Shown here: positions 1 to 11,288 of the stretch, in pieces
How the letters are laid out: every line of letters begins with the position of its first letter
Numbering within the stretch: position 1 is the first letter of the stretch
Origin: Perkinsus olseni
Lineage: Eukaryota > Perkinsozoa > Perkinsida
NCBI GenBank assembly: GCA_013115125.1
Contig: JABANN010000302.1
Span: 1 to 41,109 of the forward strand
Length of the DNA: 41,109 bases
Direction: 5' to 3'
Notes under the pieces: model-generated
Seen by the model: the letters and a program-made list of their open reading frames with translations, nothing else
The model's database searches: none
What the model was told of the DNA's origin: nothing
Position numbers and translations under genes: made by a program

Positions 1-117
1 CGTACCCGTACCCGTACCCGTACTAGACCGTACCCGTACCCGTACCCGTACTAGACCGTACCCGTACCCGTACCCGTACTAGACCGTACCCGTACCCGTA
101 CTAGACCGTACCCGTAC
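1..117. repeat. 28-bp minisatellite of CGTACC units
   Basis: The window opens inside a tandem array. Each 28-bp unit is three CGTACC hexamers followed by CGTACTAGAC. Units lie at 1-28, 29-56 and 57-84, a shortened unit with two hexamers at 85-106, and a partial one to about 117. The array is cut by the window edge, so its true length is unknown. CGTAC is also the core of a different array near the other end of the window. Confidence 0.95.
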
Positions 118-1863
118 TGTCGCCCACCTCTAGTCTGAGGTTGTTATTTTCAATCGTGATTATTGCGGAATTTCTCATAGCCTGATGGTCGACTGTTTGC
201 CTGGTCGGCAAATAGAGGAGTTCGCGTTACCGGGAACTAGAAGAGACAATGAATGGACCCCCTCATCGTTTTCGGATGCTGGACCAGCTCCTCTGCGGTA
301 TCGCCTTCTGTGTCAACGGACTGCCTTAATAGCCTGCAGAGTGTCCAGGTTGCGATGACTGATTCTCTTCTTCAGGGTCGGCTCGTCGTGGCGTTGGTGA
401 GGAGGGACAGCAGCAGCAGCAGCTTCGAGTGCCAACGACACCTCGGAAATGTCAGACGCCGGGGAGTCGCCTCCGATCGTAGGTGGCTGGGCTTAGGATA
501 TTCACCATAATACAGTCTATGCATGTTACTATAGTAATATTTAAAGAGCTTTGATGAGTATACAAGTCCTTGAAGTCACTGATACCTTCGCGTTTTACAC
601 CGCGAGTAAAAAAGTCCTCGGGTTTTTTCACGCGTTTTTCACGTTTAGAATGTGAATTTGGCGATGTGAAGTTTGAAGTGTGTTTTTACTAGCGTTTTAA
701 GCTCACCTCGTCCCATTTCACTAACCCAACAACTACAATTAATGAGTAATAAGAAGGAGTGCCTTAACTACGACACACTTTAACTCCTGGCTGATTATCG
801 GCCTGAGCGTATGGGTTGTAACTCGTGTGAGTGGCAGTGAAGCCCAGTGGGCTCAGCTCACACACACCACGCCGAACGATACTTTACGTATCAAGGCAGT
901 GGAGCACTCAAGCGTGGTAATCCACGGGAGTGATAAAAAGAGGAGAAACAGAAAAAAAATTGGTGGTGTATATACCGATAAGCTGACCAGGTTGGATGTA
1001 GTACTAGGTTTGCTGACTAGCTACGGATGTGCGACACAACTTTGTGTCGCAACTCTGGTGATCAGGGACAGACGGTTTGGTTAAACTACGCTCACGGCGA
1101 ACCGTGGCTTGCACTTAAAAACAGTATATGGAAAACATATACTGATTACGGGGACTGAATATATAATCTATCGAACGTCGCTGTGCTCGGTTGCTCGACA
1201 GTAATGGACGTTGGGGCAGCCAAGGTCGAGGGACGACGGCGTCTGTGCATTGACGGGGTGTCCTCCTCTTGATACCAACGTCCACTGTCCATGGCGAATC
1301 GCTGCTAGCTATGTCGCCCGTCTACACCCACGATATGAAAAGCACTGTTTTTCATATTGCGGGTACAGCTCCAGTTTTGATGGATACCTGGACTAACTGT
1401 TGAAGATAATATGCTTATTATTGATATACTTAGTTTAACGTACTGAATATCTTCTAAATATTCTCCTCCTTCTCAGTAGGTCCTCATCCTCGACACTCAA
1501 TTTTGGCGCTCTTTTCAAGAGAGTGTTGATTTATGTCTTTGAGTTGTGAGTCTCACCGATATTTAGTTCCCAGTAATCAACCACTGGCACCCCAAAAAGT
1601 TCCTCACAAAGCGCCCACTCCGTACCCTTGTTAATATACATAGTTTAACGTACTGAATATCTTCTAAATATCTATAGACCTTTTGGCAATCGTGAGTTAG
1701 TACACTGGCAAGTAGAGCCCACGCCGTCGGGGCTCGGCAGTTCTCTTTGCGTTTCGACCTCACGCACTGACAGCACTGATCGGGCGATTATTGTTGAGGG
1801 AGAGTGTGGGGTTTCAGGAGGCTGCCGTCGATTGGTGATGACTCTGAGTGTGGTCAGGAGGAC
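118..1863. other. Gene-poor region upstream of the protease
   Basis: I find no supportable gene here; the short open frames do not resemble any family I know and lack convincing splice structure. It holds a CAG run near 410-421, several perfect short inverted repeats and one 31-bp direct repeat. Inverted repeats: 1030-1051 has 10-bp arms and a 2-nt centre, 1122-1144 has 9-bp arms and a 5-nt centre, 1333-1357 has 9-bp arms. Untranslated or extra 5' exons of the protease gene could lie in it. Confidence 0.6.
1431..1671. repeat. 31-bp direct repeat pair
   Basis: Positions 1431-1461 and 1641-1671 carry the same 31 bases, starting TAGTTTAACGTACTGAATAT, exactly 210 bp apart. The sequence before each copy is only loosely similar. 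No function is evident. Confidence 0.9.
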
Positions 1864-4800
1864 ATGGGTGACCAACCCGGTGTTAACAGCGTTGTTAAGG
1901 TAGGCTACTGCAGGGCGATACGGGTTGGTACGCCAGCACGCTTATTGAGGTCGAAACGTCTGGATTGTGGTAGGACTGCCACCCGAACTTATTTTCCCGA
2001 TTTTTCCGCTATTATTTTTCCGTTGCGGGAATTTTCGCATCCGAAATTTTCGCAAATTGCCAATCGCACTCCCAGATCGAGCTAAGGTGGAGCTAAGATT
2101 CTTTTCTCAGGTATTTTGTACTCATTCTGAGCCCAACTACTCGGCGCCGTGGGGCTCAAAGCCACAGATTTCCAGTGAGTTCGTGTTCCTGTCTCTTCGA
2201 CTCCACCGCCAGGGCTTAACGGCTTTTTTTGATTTGCGTTTCAAGATCGATTTGAAGGCGTTCCCGGCAGCTCATTCATGTAAACACGGTTGCGAAATAA
2301 TAAGTTTTATTTTGTATCATTTTTGGTGAAAAAGAATAATTTTTGGGAATTTTCCACTCCCGTATGATTTTTTGTCAGTTATTTTGTAAGGGGGTTGATG
2401 TTCGCTATCGTGAGTGCCCAGTTTGTTTCTGATCCGAAAATCATTCAGAAGTTGGAGCTTGAGATCAAATTATTGAAAACTCAGAGAGTCTTTGGAATCG
2501 TTTTTTCCAGGTACTTCACAGCGTTCGCGTTCGCGGTTGTTGGCAGCGCTGAGGAGCGGCCCTCTCGACAGCTACTGCTAACCAACGCCCATAGTGTTAA
2601 GCATGCCGCGGTCATCCAAGTAAGTGCGATCTGCCTTTCTCGTAGCAAAACAAGGTTACTCGATGTGTTGATCGTTGTCGCTTTTTGGTCGCTCAGTAGT
2701 AGTGAACGGGCTAGCCAGCGAGGGGAACATCGCTGATCTCGTTGCGCAGCCGAAGTCGGCGCCCTCGGTCTATGACGACGTTTTGAGCCATCCCCCTTGT
2801 TCTCATCTTCGGGGTTCTTACGCATCCTATGTTGATCATGGGATCAAACAAAATGCATGACGTGCGGGCTGGGCGGAGCGAAAATTTGTCGGAACAATTT
2901 CCAGTAGTGTCATCACCGTAGTAGTGAATAAGATCGAATCAGCATAGTAATCATCTGGAGCTGGTGAATCTGGTCAACCATGCGACCCTTTCTTTGTGGG
3001 TAGGTCAAGACGCGCGGCAGCTCCGCGAAGGTTGTTTGTCGACCCCTCTGCGTCGCCTCAGAGTGCGATCTCGCGATTCTCGAGCCAGTTTTCGAGGTGA
3101 GCGGGTTGCTCGTTGGTGGAGATGTATTTTTGTGATGATCCGCAGGGGGGTGACGCGCGAGCGAAGGAGTTTTGGGACACTCTGGAGCCGCTCAAGTTGG
3201 CCAGGAAACTGCCGGTGAGTTGAATTTCGTGGCGCGTGACGATTTATGTAGGGGTGATGTTATTTCAGAAGCTCGGCGACGATGTGACTGTTGTTGGGTA
3301 TCCAGTGGGAGGAGACAACACCTCTGTTTCGCAAGGTGAGAAGATGGCCTTGAAATCGATCGACCGATCGATTATTATCGTTTCTCGCCATGCGGTTCTC
3401 GGCTATTGTGGGTCATTATTTTGACACACTCATGGAAGTGGATTTTTTCTGTTTGGGAAAGTATTTTTTACGGTAAAAATTTTACGGTTGAATTTGATCC
3501 GCACTGACTGCCGAGCTCTGCCTTGTATTTGCGGAAAGTGTGCTATGCGCATGCGTGCCACCGAAGTTGATGGTGTCTCCAGAGGAAAGCTTTTGAATAC
3601 TGTCGCTTCTCCAGTGGACCTCATAGTCAACGCAAGACGAGAAGGAGTGTAAAGCTTGTCTATTGCTTCTTCTAAGCTTACTCTCTCGAGGGAAATAAGC
3701 TATGCACGCATGCACAAGACGATCGGCGAATAATGAGTAACAAACACTTGTCTACGCGTTGCTAATAGGGGTAGTATCGCCGAAGAGCCTGGCTACACTA
3801 TCTCTCTGTTAGTTCACCGCAACTGACGCTTCACCTTTATCTTTTATTTTCATTTTTGTCTTCCAGCGCGAGTTATGAGCAATTATTGTTCGTGCAACAG
3901 CCGGCTCCCTTCCGAGTCAGAAATGCCTGTCGCTGGTCAGGCGTGGTGAGTCGTATCGATCTGCAAGAGTACACGGCACATGGATCGGCCGGGGCGCCTC
4001 GTCTACTGGCGATTCAGGTAACGGGTTCCGGGAGGGCTGGATGAAAATGCAAAGCCCTGGGCTGGTATCACTATGCTGAAGGGCGTCATTGTCAAATTGA
4101 AAGATTCCTCTCATGCTGCTAGCATCATGAAGTTTGCTCTGCTGATTATTTCGAGAGAGAACCAGAAGAATAGAGTTGGTGACGTGCGCATGAGAGTATC
4201 TTAGGTTGATGCTTGCTCAGCACGCATGTGAGTATCTTAGGTTGATGCTCGTCCAGCATGCACGCGTGAGAGTATCTTAGGTTGATGCTTGCTCAGCATG
4301 CACGCGTGAGAGTATCTTAGGTTGATGCTCGTTCAGATTGACGCAGCGATAAATCCGGGCAACAGCGGTGGACCGGCGGTTGATAACAATGGGAGGTGGG
4401 TGGCGCGGTCCGTCATCGGCGAAGATGTCGTGAAGTCGCTCGCAGGTGTATCGGAGTCGCCTTTCAAGCATTGAGGGGGGAGGGCACCGAGAACATAAGC
4501 TACATCATACCAACGGAAATAGTCAAGCACTTCCTAGAGGACTTCCAAAAGCATGGCAAGTAGGTTTTGATGGTGTTACATTAGATAAGTCACCGAGAGT
4601 CCTTTACAGTACTTCTCGAGTTATAGCTACAGGACTACGTAAGCTAGGCTAGCAAAGGAAGACAGCCACAAGTGGGCTCATTGAGCGACAAAATCGTTTG
4701 CGTGCAACGTTTCCGCGAAGATGAGAAGGTCTCTCTCCCCACATCATCGCGAGCTGCTGACCGATCGAAGCGTCTTACTCAGATACACAGGATTCGGGGA

Positions 4801-7702
4801 CGCCGGTTTTGTGGCGCAACCGTTGGAGTCAGCATATATACGTAAAGCGCTGGGGATGCCCGCCAACGTGAGTACCACATTTTCATTTCTCTATTCTGTG
4901 CTTCATGCACTCGGAGAGACACAGTTCGGTCGAAAATTGGTTTACAAACATCGTTGTTGAACGACCGGTGAAACGCAGTCAGAATTTTTTACTGACTGTA
5001 TCTCGCGTATCTTGCTCTTTAATTTTCTGGATTCTCATCAGCCAGATTTTTCTATTTTTCAGTTGACCGGAGTGCGAATCCGGCGAATCGACGCAACAGC
5101 GCCGGCCGCGGAAATCCTGAAAGTCGGGGATGTTGTGACGAGCGTTGGAGAGTACGAGATTGCGAATGACGGGACTGTTCCCTTCAGACAGGTTAGTGTT
5201 GGGGTTCATGATGGCGACGATTTTACGCGCCGGTTTGCACGCATTCTAGTGATCTTCTCCACAATCTGCTTATCAATTCCGCACAGCGAAGATTTGCACT
5301 TGAAAGATCTTTGATCAATTATGAATATATTCACAATCGATCAGCCGTTTCATGTAAAGCAAGTATAAGTAATGATCATTGTGAGTGCGAACTGCGTGAG
5401 AGTTAGGCTGGTAAAAATGGCCTCGCTGGTGAAGGCAGTTAATACACAATTCACTCGTGTAATCTACCGTGTCAGACGTGTTGTCAGGGTCGCTCTCTGT
5501 CTCACCAGGGGAACGCAAGTCATAACTCATAAGGGAAAAAGGAAGTATAAAAAACAACGATAACTTTTGGCTCTCACCCAATGAACTCAGCCCCTTAGCT
5601 CGCTATATGCTTAGGGCGAAAAAGATACGACTACACAATAACAGCGCATCTGGCATTACAGTGTACAACCTAGCTCCCGCTCAAAAAGTTCACTAGTCCC
5701 AGTCCAAGCGATAATAGCAAAGACATGAGCAATTTTCTTCTCGGCAATGTTCTCATCAACGTACAGGGTGGTGCAACATACAGTTGATCAGCAGCTTTGG
5801 ATTCTCTGCTTCATGTTGGATTACCCTGTATAATTCGCGTTGAGTCTCCCTGTGCGGGTCACATTGGAGCAGCAATTTCGAGTAGGAAATCGAAGAATGG
5901 TTTTCAAAGGTTGTTGGTGCTTGACTCAAGCAGCTTGAGTGTCACCAAGTCGTTCTTGTTCAGGGTGAACGAATACCGTTCAGTTATCTCTTACAGCGCC
6001 ACTTTGTTGGTGATACCGTACCAATCGGAATTCTCAGGAATGAGAAGAGCGAGACGTTAAGCTTGAAACTGAGGTTAGGGGCTTCTTTCGAGACAAATGC
6101 TCATCGCAATGCGGAGAGTCCTCATGTCTTATTCCGTTGAGAAAATGCTAGAGAGCACAAGTCTAGCAAGATTAAAGAAATATCTGGTATTGAGACTAGC
6201 ACCTCTGTTGCTTCTCCGCTGTTGTTCATAAGACATCGCAAATCAAGAGAGTTGTCAAGGTCTTTTCTCTTTTGCGTCTAGGCTTGCTCTCCCTAAAGGA
6301 ATCAGCTATGCACGTATAAAGAGCGTGCATTTTTACTCAATGTTCGCAAAATTTACACAAAATTTTCACAAAATTTACGCGAAATTCACACAAGACGATC
6401 GGCGCATAATGAGTAACAGATGTCAGATTAAAAAGATCCTCTTTCATGAGGACTCGGTTCGTTCGTCTTGCGTACGGTGAGAGAACTGTCGTGATGTTGC
6501 AGTGGTCACGAGTTTGGAGAATATTTTCTGTGCGAGCAGAGAGAGCATCTTGTCCAGGCCCAGGGCCTTAGATAGTGGATTTAATTTCTCGGGTTTGATT
6601 CAACCAGTGTTGAATTTCGGAATTTTCTGTTCTCAGCAAAGCTGACCCACTGGTTCCGGTTGAACCACGCTACGGTCCAGAGTACCTCATCGTTGCTGGT
6701 CTGGTCTTCCTCCCGTTGACTGAACCTTTCCTGCTCTGCGAGTACGGTGATAATTTCGAATCAGAAGCCCCGGTGAGTTCACCCGTCACGCCCTCTACCT
6801 GTTGTCCACCATCACCATCAAAGATGGTTTATCGTTATTATTACATCATCGTTATTATTATCATCACCATCATCATCTAAGACGGTCCGTTGCCAATATC
6901 GTTATCATCATCAACGATTGTCCATTGTCAATATTGTTATGGTCATTATTTTCATCGTCATCGCAATTCTCATTATCATCATCATTTTTTTCATCGCCGT
7001 CGTCATTATCATCTTCATCGTGTGTTAGATTCGTCTTTGCTCGTTATGGTCGCATGGGCAGCGCAAGTCTGCTGACGACGAGGTGGTGATTTTGCATCAA
7101 GTATTGGCGAGTGAACTAACAGTAGGGTACCACGACATCAAGTGCCTGCAGCTGGCGAAGTTAAATGGAGTACAGGTGAGTAAGCTTCTCGGATCAAAGA
7201 TTGGTGTCCTCTGAAACCTAGCCCTAGCTGGATAATCGGTAGCGAATATTGAATAATCTCAGCACAGCAGCGTGGTCGCTCGGGGCTGCCGCGCTCAACC
7301 TCTTCTTCGTTCAAGTCGAATCAGCCTCGCAAGAACTATTATTGTTCACGCGGGACGTCCGTGCTGCAGTCGGATCGAGTCACCATACTCAGAGGCTTGT
7401 CAGAGCCGATGTACCACTGCTGATGTTAACTGTACGGGAAGATAACGCTCTGCTGGATTTCGCTGGTCTGGAACCTTCTCTTCGTTTTCGCATCCAACTG
7501 CCCTGCGTTTTAGGTGAAGAATTTGAGACAGCTCGCTGATGAAGTTGCGCGGATCGAGCTGGAAGCGGGTGACGAGTCGATGATGACCTTCGAGTTGGTC
7601 AACGGCGACGTTGTGGTCATTCCCGTGAAGCAAGCCATGCAGGCGAATGAGGAAATAATGAAGAGAAACAAGATCGCCAAGAGAATGAACTTGCGAGAGT
7701 GA
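1864..7702 (+). CDS. DEG9: Deg9-type HtrA serine protease with PDZ domains, 15 exons
   Basis: Trypsin-like Deg/HtrA protease, closest from memory to plant Deg9. Exons by eye: 1864-1899, 2111-2174, 2522-2619, 3004-3096, 3146-3214, 3269-3335, 3941-4017, 4337-4395, 4446-4559, 4783-4867, 5063-5191, 5964-6073, 6637-6772, 7029-7175, 7514-7702. All junctions are GT-AG with matching phases, giving 490 aa. The catalytic triad is complete: His57 in LTNAHSV, Asp88 in ECDLAIL, Ser178 in NPGNSGGP. The GDDVTVVGYPVGGD block precedes Ser. A PDZ domain follows at about 225-320 (GVRIRRIDATAPA), and a second PDZ-like segment lies at about 395-480. Such enzymes degrade or refold misfolded proteins. I see no transit peptide. 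The ATG at 1864 is the least certain point, since the first exon has only 12 codons and upstream exons are possible. The stop lies 143 bp before the first nuclease ATG. Confidence 0.9.
3590..3745 (+). repeat. Dispersed intronic repeat, copy 1
   Basis: This part of protease intron 6 resembles 6205-6420 in intron 12. Shared landmarks, in the same order, are GTTGCTTCTCC-like text, AGCTATGCACG, and ACAAGACGATCGGCG followed by ATAATGAGTAACA. The copies are diverged, and the second has an extra AT-rich stretch. The family is unknown; a degraded non-autonomous element is likely. Confidence 0.6.
4192..4336 (+). repeat. Four tandem 38-40 bp units ending at a splice acceptor
   Basis: Four units begin at about 4192, 4230, 4268 and 4308. 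Each holds AGTATCTTAGGTTGATGCT and then GCTCAG, GTCCAG, GCTCAG or GTTCAG. The last CAG (4334-4336) is the acceptor of the exon carrying the catalytic serine. Each earlier unit therefore offers a duplicate candidate acceptor at 4220, 4256 and 4296. Confidence 0.9.
6205..6420 (+). repeat. Dispersed intronic repeat, copy 2
   Basis: Partner of 3590-3745, in the same orientation in another intron of the same gene. It contains an internal run of ACAAAATTT-like repeats (about 6345-6395) that copy 1 lacks. Confidence 0.6.
6806..7027 (+). repeat. CAT/TTA low-complexity tract in an intron
   Basis: Degenerate runs of ATC, CAT and TTA triplets fill most of protease intron 13 (6773-7028) up to the TGTGTTAG acceptor. 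The accidental open frames here give His- and Ser-rich peptides and are not genes. Confidence 0.85.
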
Positions 7703-7734
7703 CGCTGTTTAGTAGCAACCGCACGCGAAATGAT

Positions 7735-7790
7735 GTTTCCAACCACCAAGGGTGTCCTCGTTTGAGTAGAACCATTGACAGGTTTTCCTG
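7735..7790 (+). promoter_or_regulatory. Conserved upstream block of nuclease A
   Basis: A block about 56-110 bp before the nuclease A start resembles one at the same place before nuclease B (12109-12166). Both have TTTCCAACC, then CTCCTCGTTTG or GTCCTCGTTTG, then GGTTTTCC or GGATTTTCC. It may be a promoter or 5' leader kept after duplication, or simply not yet diverged. No TATA box is obvious. Confidence 0.4.
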
Positions 7791-7845
7791 TTTTATGGGG
7801 CTTCCGTTATCGTTGTTAGCATTGTTGCGCTATATTTAATCTCGT

Positions 7846-8835
7846 ATGATCTTCTGTTTGTCGGTAATCTCCGCCGCTCTCCCCGCTGCCCTTGCATGGG
7901 GCCCTGATGGTCATGCAGTCGTCGCCCAGCTCAGTCAGGAGCGTATCACGGATGAGACCCGAGAGGCTATTGATGCTATCATGGGTGAGGGTGTTCCGAT
8001 GTACAACTACTCTAGCTGGGCTGATGATATCAAGTACGGTCCTGATGGCTATAAATGGAGATGGTCGTCCCCCCTTCATTTTGCCGACACCCCCGATTGC
8101 CGCTTTCGCTACTCTCGAGACTGCAGGAACGACAGATGTGTTGCCGGTGCTTTGAAGAACTACTCTCGGCGTGTTGTTGACGAGTCCCTCCCTTTGGAAC
8201 AGCGACAAGAGGCCCTCAAGTTCATCGTACACTTCGTTGGTGATGCTCATCAGCCTCTGCATGCTGGGAACCCTCGAGACCTCGGAGGCAATAAGATCGA
8301 TGTTGATCTCGGTTTTGCCCGTCATCAGCACACCAATCTCCACTCCACTTGGGACTCCGCTCTCCTCTACGAGTTTCAGGGCCGTGGCCGTCGTGCTCGT
8401 GGTGAGCCCTACTGGACCATCACCGAAAAGGCTGTGAGTGATGAGCTCGAGAAGGGTGGCAGATACGCTGGTGACGTCGATGACTGGGTCGAGGATTGTG
8501 AGAAGTACGGCCTCGATGTGTGTGTGGACAGGTGGGTTGACGAGACTGCCCAGGCAGCCTGTGCGTACAGCTACAAGCATGTGAACGGGTCCCGCGTCCA
8601 TAACAACGACTACCTTCCTATGGCTTACTATAATGGCCGTATCGAGGTTGCTAAGGAGCAACTCGCAAAAGCTGGCATCCGTCTGACCTGGTTGCTGAAC
8701 AACGTCACGGCTTCGTCTACAGGCGGCCCTACCACAACAACCGCTGCCCCTAGCGGAGCGGACGGGATAAGCTCAATTTCTAGTACCGCCCTTCTTTCTC
8801 TTCTTGTGCTTCTGCTGTTGACTACTGTAGTTTAA
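7846..8835 (+). CDS. S1/P1-type nuclease A, GPI-like tail
   Basis: 329-aa secreted nuclease of the S1/P1 family (EC 3.1.30.1 type), which cuts single-stranded DNA and RNA with three zinc ions. A signal peptide ends at AALA, leaving Trp1 as the mature N-terminus, as the fold requires. All nine zinc ligands are visible: Trp1 and His6 in WGPDGH, Asp in SSWADD, His in SPLHFAD, two His and an Asp in HFVGDAHQPLH, His and Asp in NLHSTWD. The body ends near residue 287. A TTTTAAP linker follows, then a hydrophobic end (TALLSLLVLLLLTTVV) that looks like a GPI-anchor signal, so this copy is probably surface-bound. There is no intron and no six-Cys module. Its nearest relative is nuclease B. Confidence 0.93.
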   Translation: MIFCLSVISAALPAALAWGPDGHAVVAQLSQERITDETREAIDAIMGEGVPMYNYSSWADDIKYGPDGYKWRWSSPLHFADTPDCRFRYSRDCRNDRCVAGALKNYSRRVVDESLPLEQRQEALKFIVHFVGDAHQPLHAGNPRDLGGNKIDVDLGFARHQHTNLHSTWDSALLYEFQGRGRRARGEPYWTITEKAVSDELEKGGRYAGDVDDWVEDCEKYGLDVCVDRWVDETAQAACAYSYKHVNGSRVHNNDYLPMAYYNGRIEVAKEQLAKAGIRLTWLLNNVTASSTGGPTTTTAAPSGADGISSISSTALLSLLVLLLLTTVV

Positions 8836-9444
8836 CTCTGACCAGAGCATTCCCTCTTGTTGTACGATAAAGTTCGGGTGTGAGATGTTCGGATGATGAA
8901 TCATCGATGCGATAATCGATGACGATCTTCATCTTGGAGTAAATGCTTCGCTGTAACATAGGTATCCTCGCTGTCCCACGAGGACTCGAGGTTGTTGAGT
9001 TGTCGCCAGGGAGGTCGTAGAATGCCAATTAGTGACTTTTCGTCCATTGGCGTGCAAGCCGGCGGCCTTTGAGCGGATGGACGGGGCTGATTGTACAATG
9101 TACTGCTTCATGTATGAATGAACATTTCAATCGGCATTTGAAGGTGCGCAGCGGTGCTGGTTCTGCAACTAACGGTGTCATTAAGAAGTGTGTCGTTCTA
9201 GGGCACACGCACGTGAAGAGGCTTCGAGATTTGTCACACTCCACATTGTTTGTTAAGCAACCAGACTCATCGAGGCGGTCCAGTACAAGGGTGTGGTTGT
9301 CTCTCCCATTTCTGACTTCGGAACGCAGCAGAGGGGGCTGAGTGCCCAAGTGAAGGGGACCGAGCGCTGGCTTGACGCGACTGTGTTGCTCCTGGTTACC
9401 CCCACAGTCTGACTGTGCTCAACCTCTGGCCTGTATTGCCACAC
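8836..9444. other. Intergenic region after nuclease A
   Basis: No gene seen. The first 250 bp resemble the sequence after nuclease B: AACTCTG then CAGAGCATT, then GAGATGTTC and GTAACAT. This shows the duplication unit extended past the stop codon. A perfect 8-bp inverted repeat (TCATCGAT and ATCGATGA) lies at about 8900-8922. Confidence 0.6.
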
Positions 9445-10286
9445 TCAGACCCCGGTTTTCAGGCCCCGGGTGTCAATCGGTCCACGCTGAGGAACTTCCT
9501 CGTCCAGAGAGCCCAGCTCGGTGTGATCGTCTCTATGAGACACACGAGGGGGCTCAACGTGTGGCCCTGCATCATTCAACACGGCTTCAAGGATTTCAGG
9601 CTTCTCACTGACAGCATTTTTCATGCTGTCGTCGTAACCATCGAGGCAGGCGATGAATCCCCGCTTCACCGTATCCAACTCGTGGGTATCGAGTTCCGAG
9701 CTCCGAAGCATCTCGGAAAAATCGTTGCTCACCCGGAGTAACCTATCCGGAGGTACCGTGTACTCGATGTTGACACGTTTAAGTAGGAAGCTCGTTAATC
9801 CTCCACAAGCGAAGTCTCCCTTCGACTCGAGTATGTGCAACGCTTCGACGAGGGGAGTGTATATTCTCACCACTCTACTCACCGCGAGACCTTGTGATGA
9901 CCATCGTGTGGAAACGGATCGTAGCAGTCTCAGCGGTTGGGCGGACATGGCATTAGGCCGATCTCTACTGTCCACATCCGCATCCTCTTTGCCCTCACTA
10001 ACCTCATCTCCCGAACTCTCGGAGCAACTGTCCACATGAGACTGCCCACTATCCGTTGCCGGCGGCAACCTGCCGCCGCAGAGACGTACGCACGTTCATA
10101 TTGGGCCTCCTCCAATGCGATCGTCTTCCAATTAGACCGTGAAAAGTGGCCATACAACGATGCGCACATGTCCAAACACGAATTGGCCCTCTCACAAAGT
10201 TCCGAGGCCGCATCCTTCATGCACAATGCCAGCACATAAGCACGGCAATGACAGTAGTTCACACCCGCCCCGAAGAAGCCCCTCAC
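9445..10286 (-). mobile_element. hAT-like transposase remnant
   Basis: Two overlapping minus-strand frames read like the core of a hAT transposase. The upstream part (10286 to about 10070) has CHCRAYVLALCMKDA and YGHFSRSNWKTIALEEAQ, matching the 'C-H-.-L-.-L' and 'F..S..R...L.E' blocks. The downstream part (10068-9445) has QPLRLLRSVSTRWSSQG, matching the family's 'L..D..TRW.S' block. The frame shifts once near 10070, and I see neither the N-terminal BED finger nor the C-terminal dimerisation domain, so it is a broken fragment. No terminal repeats or target duplication could be assigned. The family call rests on these motifs only. Confidence 0.5.
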
Positions 10287-10293
10287 GCCCGTC

Positions 10294-10718
10294 TCATGAC
10301 CGCTGAAATTCGACCCCTATCACAGGAGAGAACCCTGATTCCGCTAACCCAACTTTCGATAGAAACCTCCCGTCGCGATCACTTATTGTTGAGGTAGAGA
10401 ATCCATAGGAGAAGAAACAGTCTTCCAGCGTTTCCAGAGTGGAAGCAGTATCATGGCAGAGCATACTTAGATGCCGAGTCAACCAAACTCAACTTTGTGG
10501 GGTGGGCCATCGGTCTCAGAAGGATAATAGAGGAGACCTATTAAGTCTACTCCTATCACCTCCATCAGAATAGGGCTTCTGGGGGGAACTATCCCAATCC
10601 TCCGGCACGTAACAGGTAAGAGCCCGTCGTTTGACAGCTGATCAAGGCAGGCCGACGTTGGGCCGCCCAACCTAAGCGGAGCCTCCCGGCTGTGGGCCTG
10701 GCCACCGAGCCGTATCAT
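10294..10718 (-). mobile_element. LTR-retrotransposon integrase fossil (Ty3/gypsy-like)
   Basis: A minus-strand fragment has the look of a retroelement integrase core: a 'P..P.....G.D.IG.L' block near 10600, then ISDRDGRF near 10340. It is a short, degraded fossil. No LTRs, capsid, protease or reverse transcriptase were found beside it. It abuts the hAT-like remnant, so this 1.3-kb stretch collected more than one insertion. Confidence 0.45.
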
Positions 10719-10771
10719 TGAGGTTTTTCTGGATGTGCTCAGCCTCGGTGAGATGCCAACTTGGTAGAGTG

Positions 10772-10822
10772 CCCGCTGCTAATAGCAGCGGGTTCTATGC
10801 GGCATAGCAGCCTGCTATGCCG
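10772..10822. repeat. Two adjacent one-base-centre palindromes
   Basis: 10772-10792 has 10-bp perfect arms (CCCGCTGCTA and TAGCAGCGGG) around one base. 10800-10822 has 11-bp perfect arms (CGGCATAGCAG and CTGCTATGCCG) around one base. A third pair, CTATGC-G-GCATAG at 10795-10807, shares sequence with the second, giving an arm-antiarm-arm chain. Confidence 0.95.
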
Positions 10823-10917
10823 ACTACGGACCCAGGTAAGCTTGACCCCACTGTTTCGGATGGGGAACAGGTTCTCGCTGACTCTCTAAGCGTTGACGTT
10901 GAATTTTTGCATCGTGT

Positions 10918-11288
10918 TGCTGTTGGCCTTCATTCCCCTCGCCTCTCTGACTCCCCTTTGACTGAACACTAGACACAGTTGACATAATGGATCCATTGGT
11001 GCCAACGAAAAAAAGATTTTCTAAGGCAGGAGAGTGGATCGGAAATCCGAGAAGTTGCTCACAAACTTTCACGGGTGGGAGAGCCACTAGCTCCGCTAGG
11101 GAGAAAGAAAGCTTCTCTCCTCCGTCCCCCAAAGTTAGACGGGCCACATCGCGCAAAGCCGAAGAGAAGAGTTCAGAGGAAGTTTTTGAGAGACAAGAAG
11201 TCCGGACGGTGCACCATGCTGTTGGCCTTCATTCCCCTTGCCTCTCTGACTCCCCTTTGACTGAACACTAGACACAGTTGACATAATG
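10918..11288. repeat. 72-bp direct repeats 227 bp apart
   Basis: 10918-10989 and 11217-11288 match over 72 bp with one visible mismatch. Both start TGCTGTTGGCC and end GACATAATG. The sequence between them shows no gene I recognise. They are too short and lack TG...CA ends for LTRs, so a local duplication is simplest. Confidence 0.9.

Noticed and set aside
6802-7089. His- and Ser-rich peptides encoded at 6.8-7.1 kb
   Set aside because: They are translations of a CAT/TTA low-complexity tract inside a protease intron.
7816-8661. 281-codon antisense open frame over nuclease A, and similar ones over B, C, E and G (for example 13900-15054)
   Set aside because: They mirror the sense codon usage of the nucleases, recur opposite every copy and show no domain of their own. 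They are shadows of the real genes.
10918-11288. Pair of LTRs around a small element
   Set aside because: 72 bp is short for LTRs, the ends lack TG...CA, and there is no primer site or coding remnant between them.
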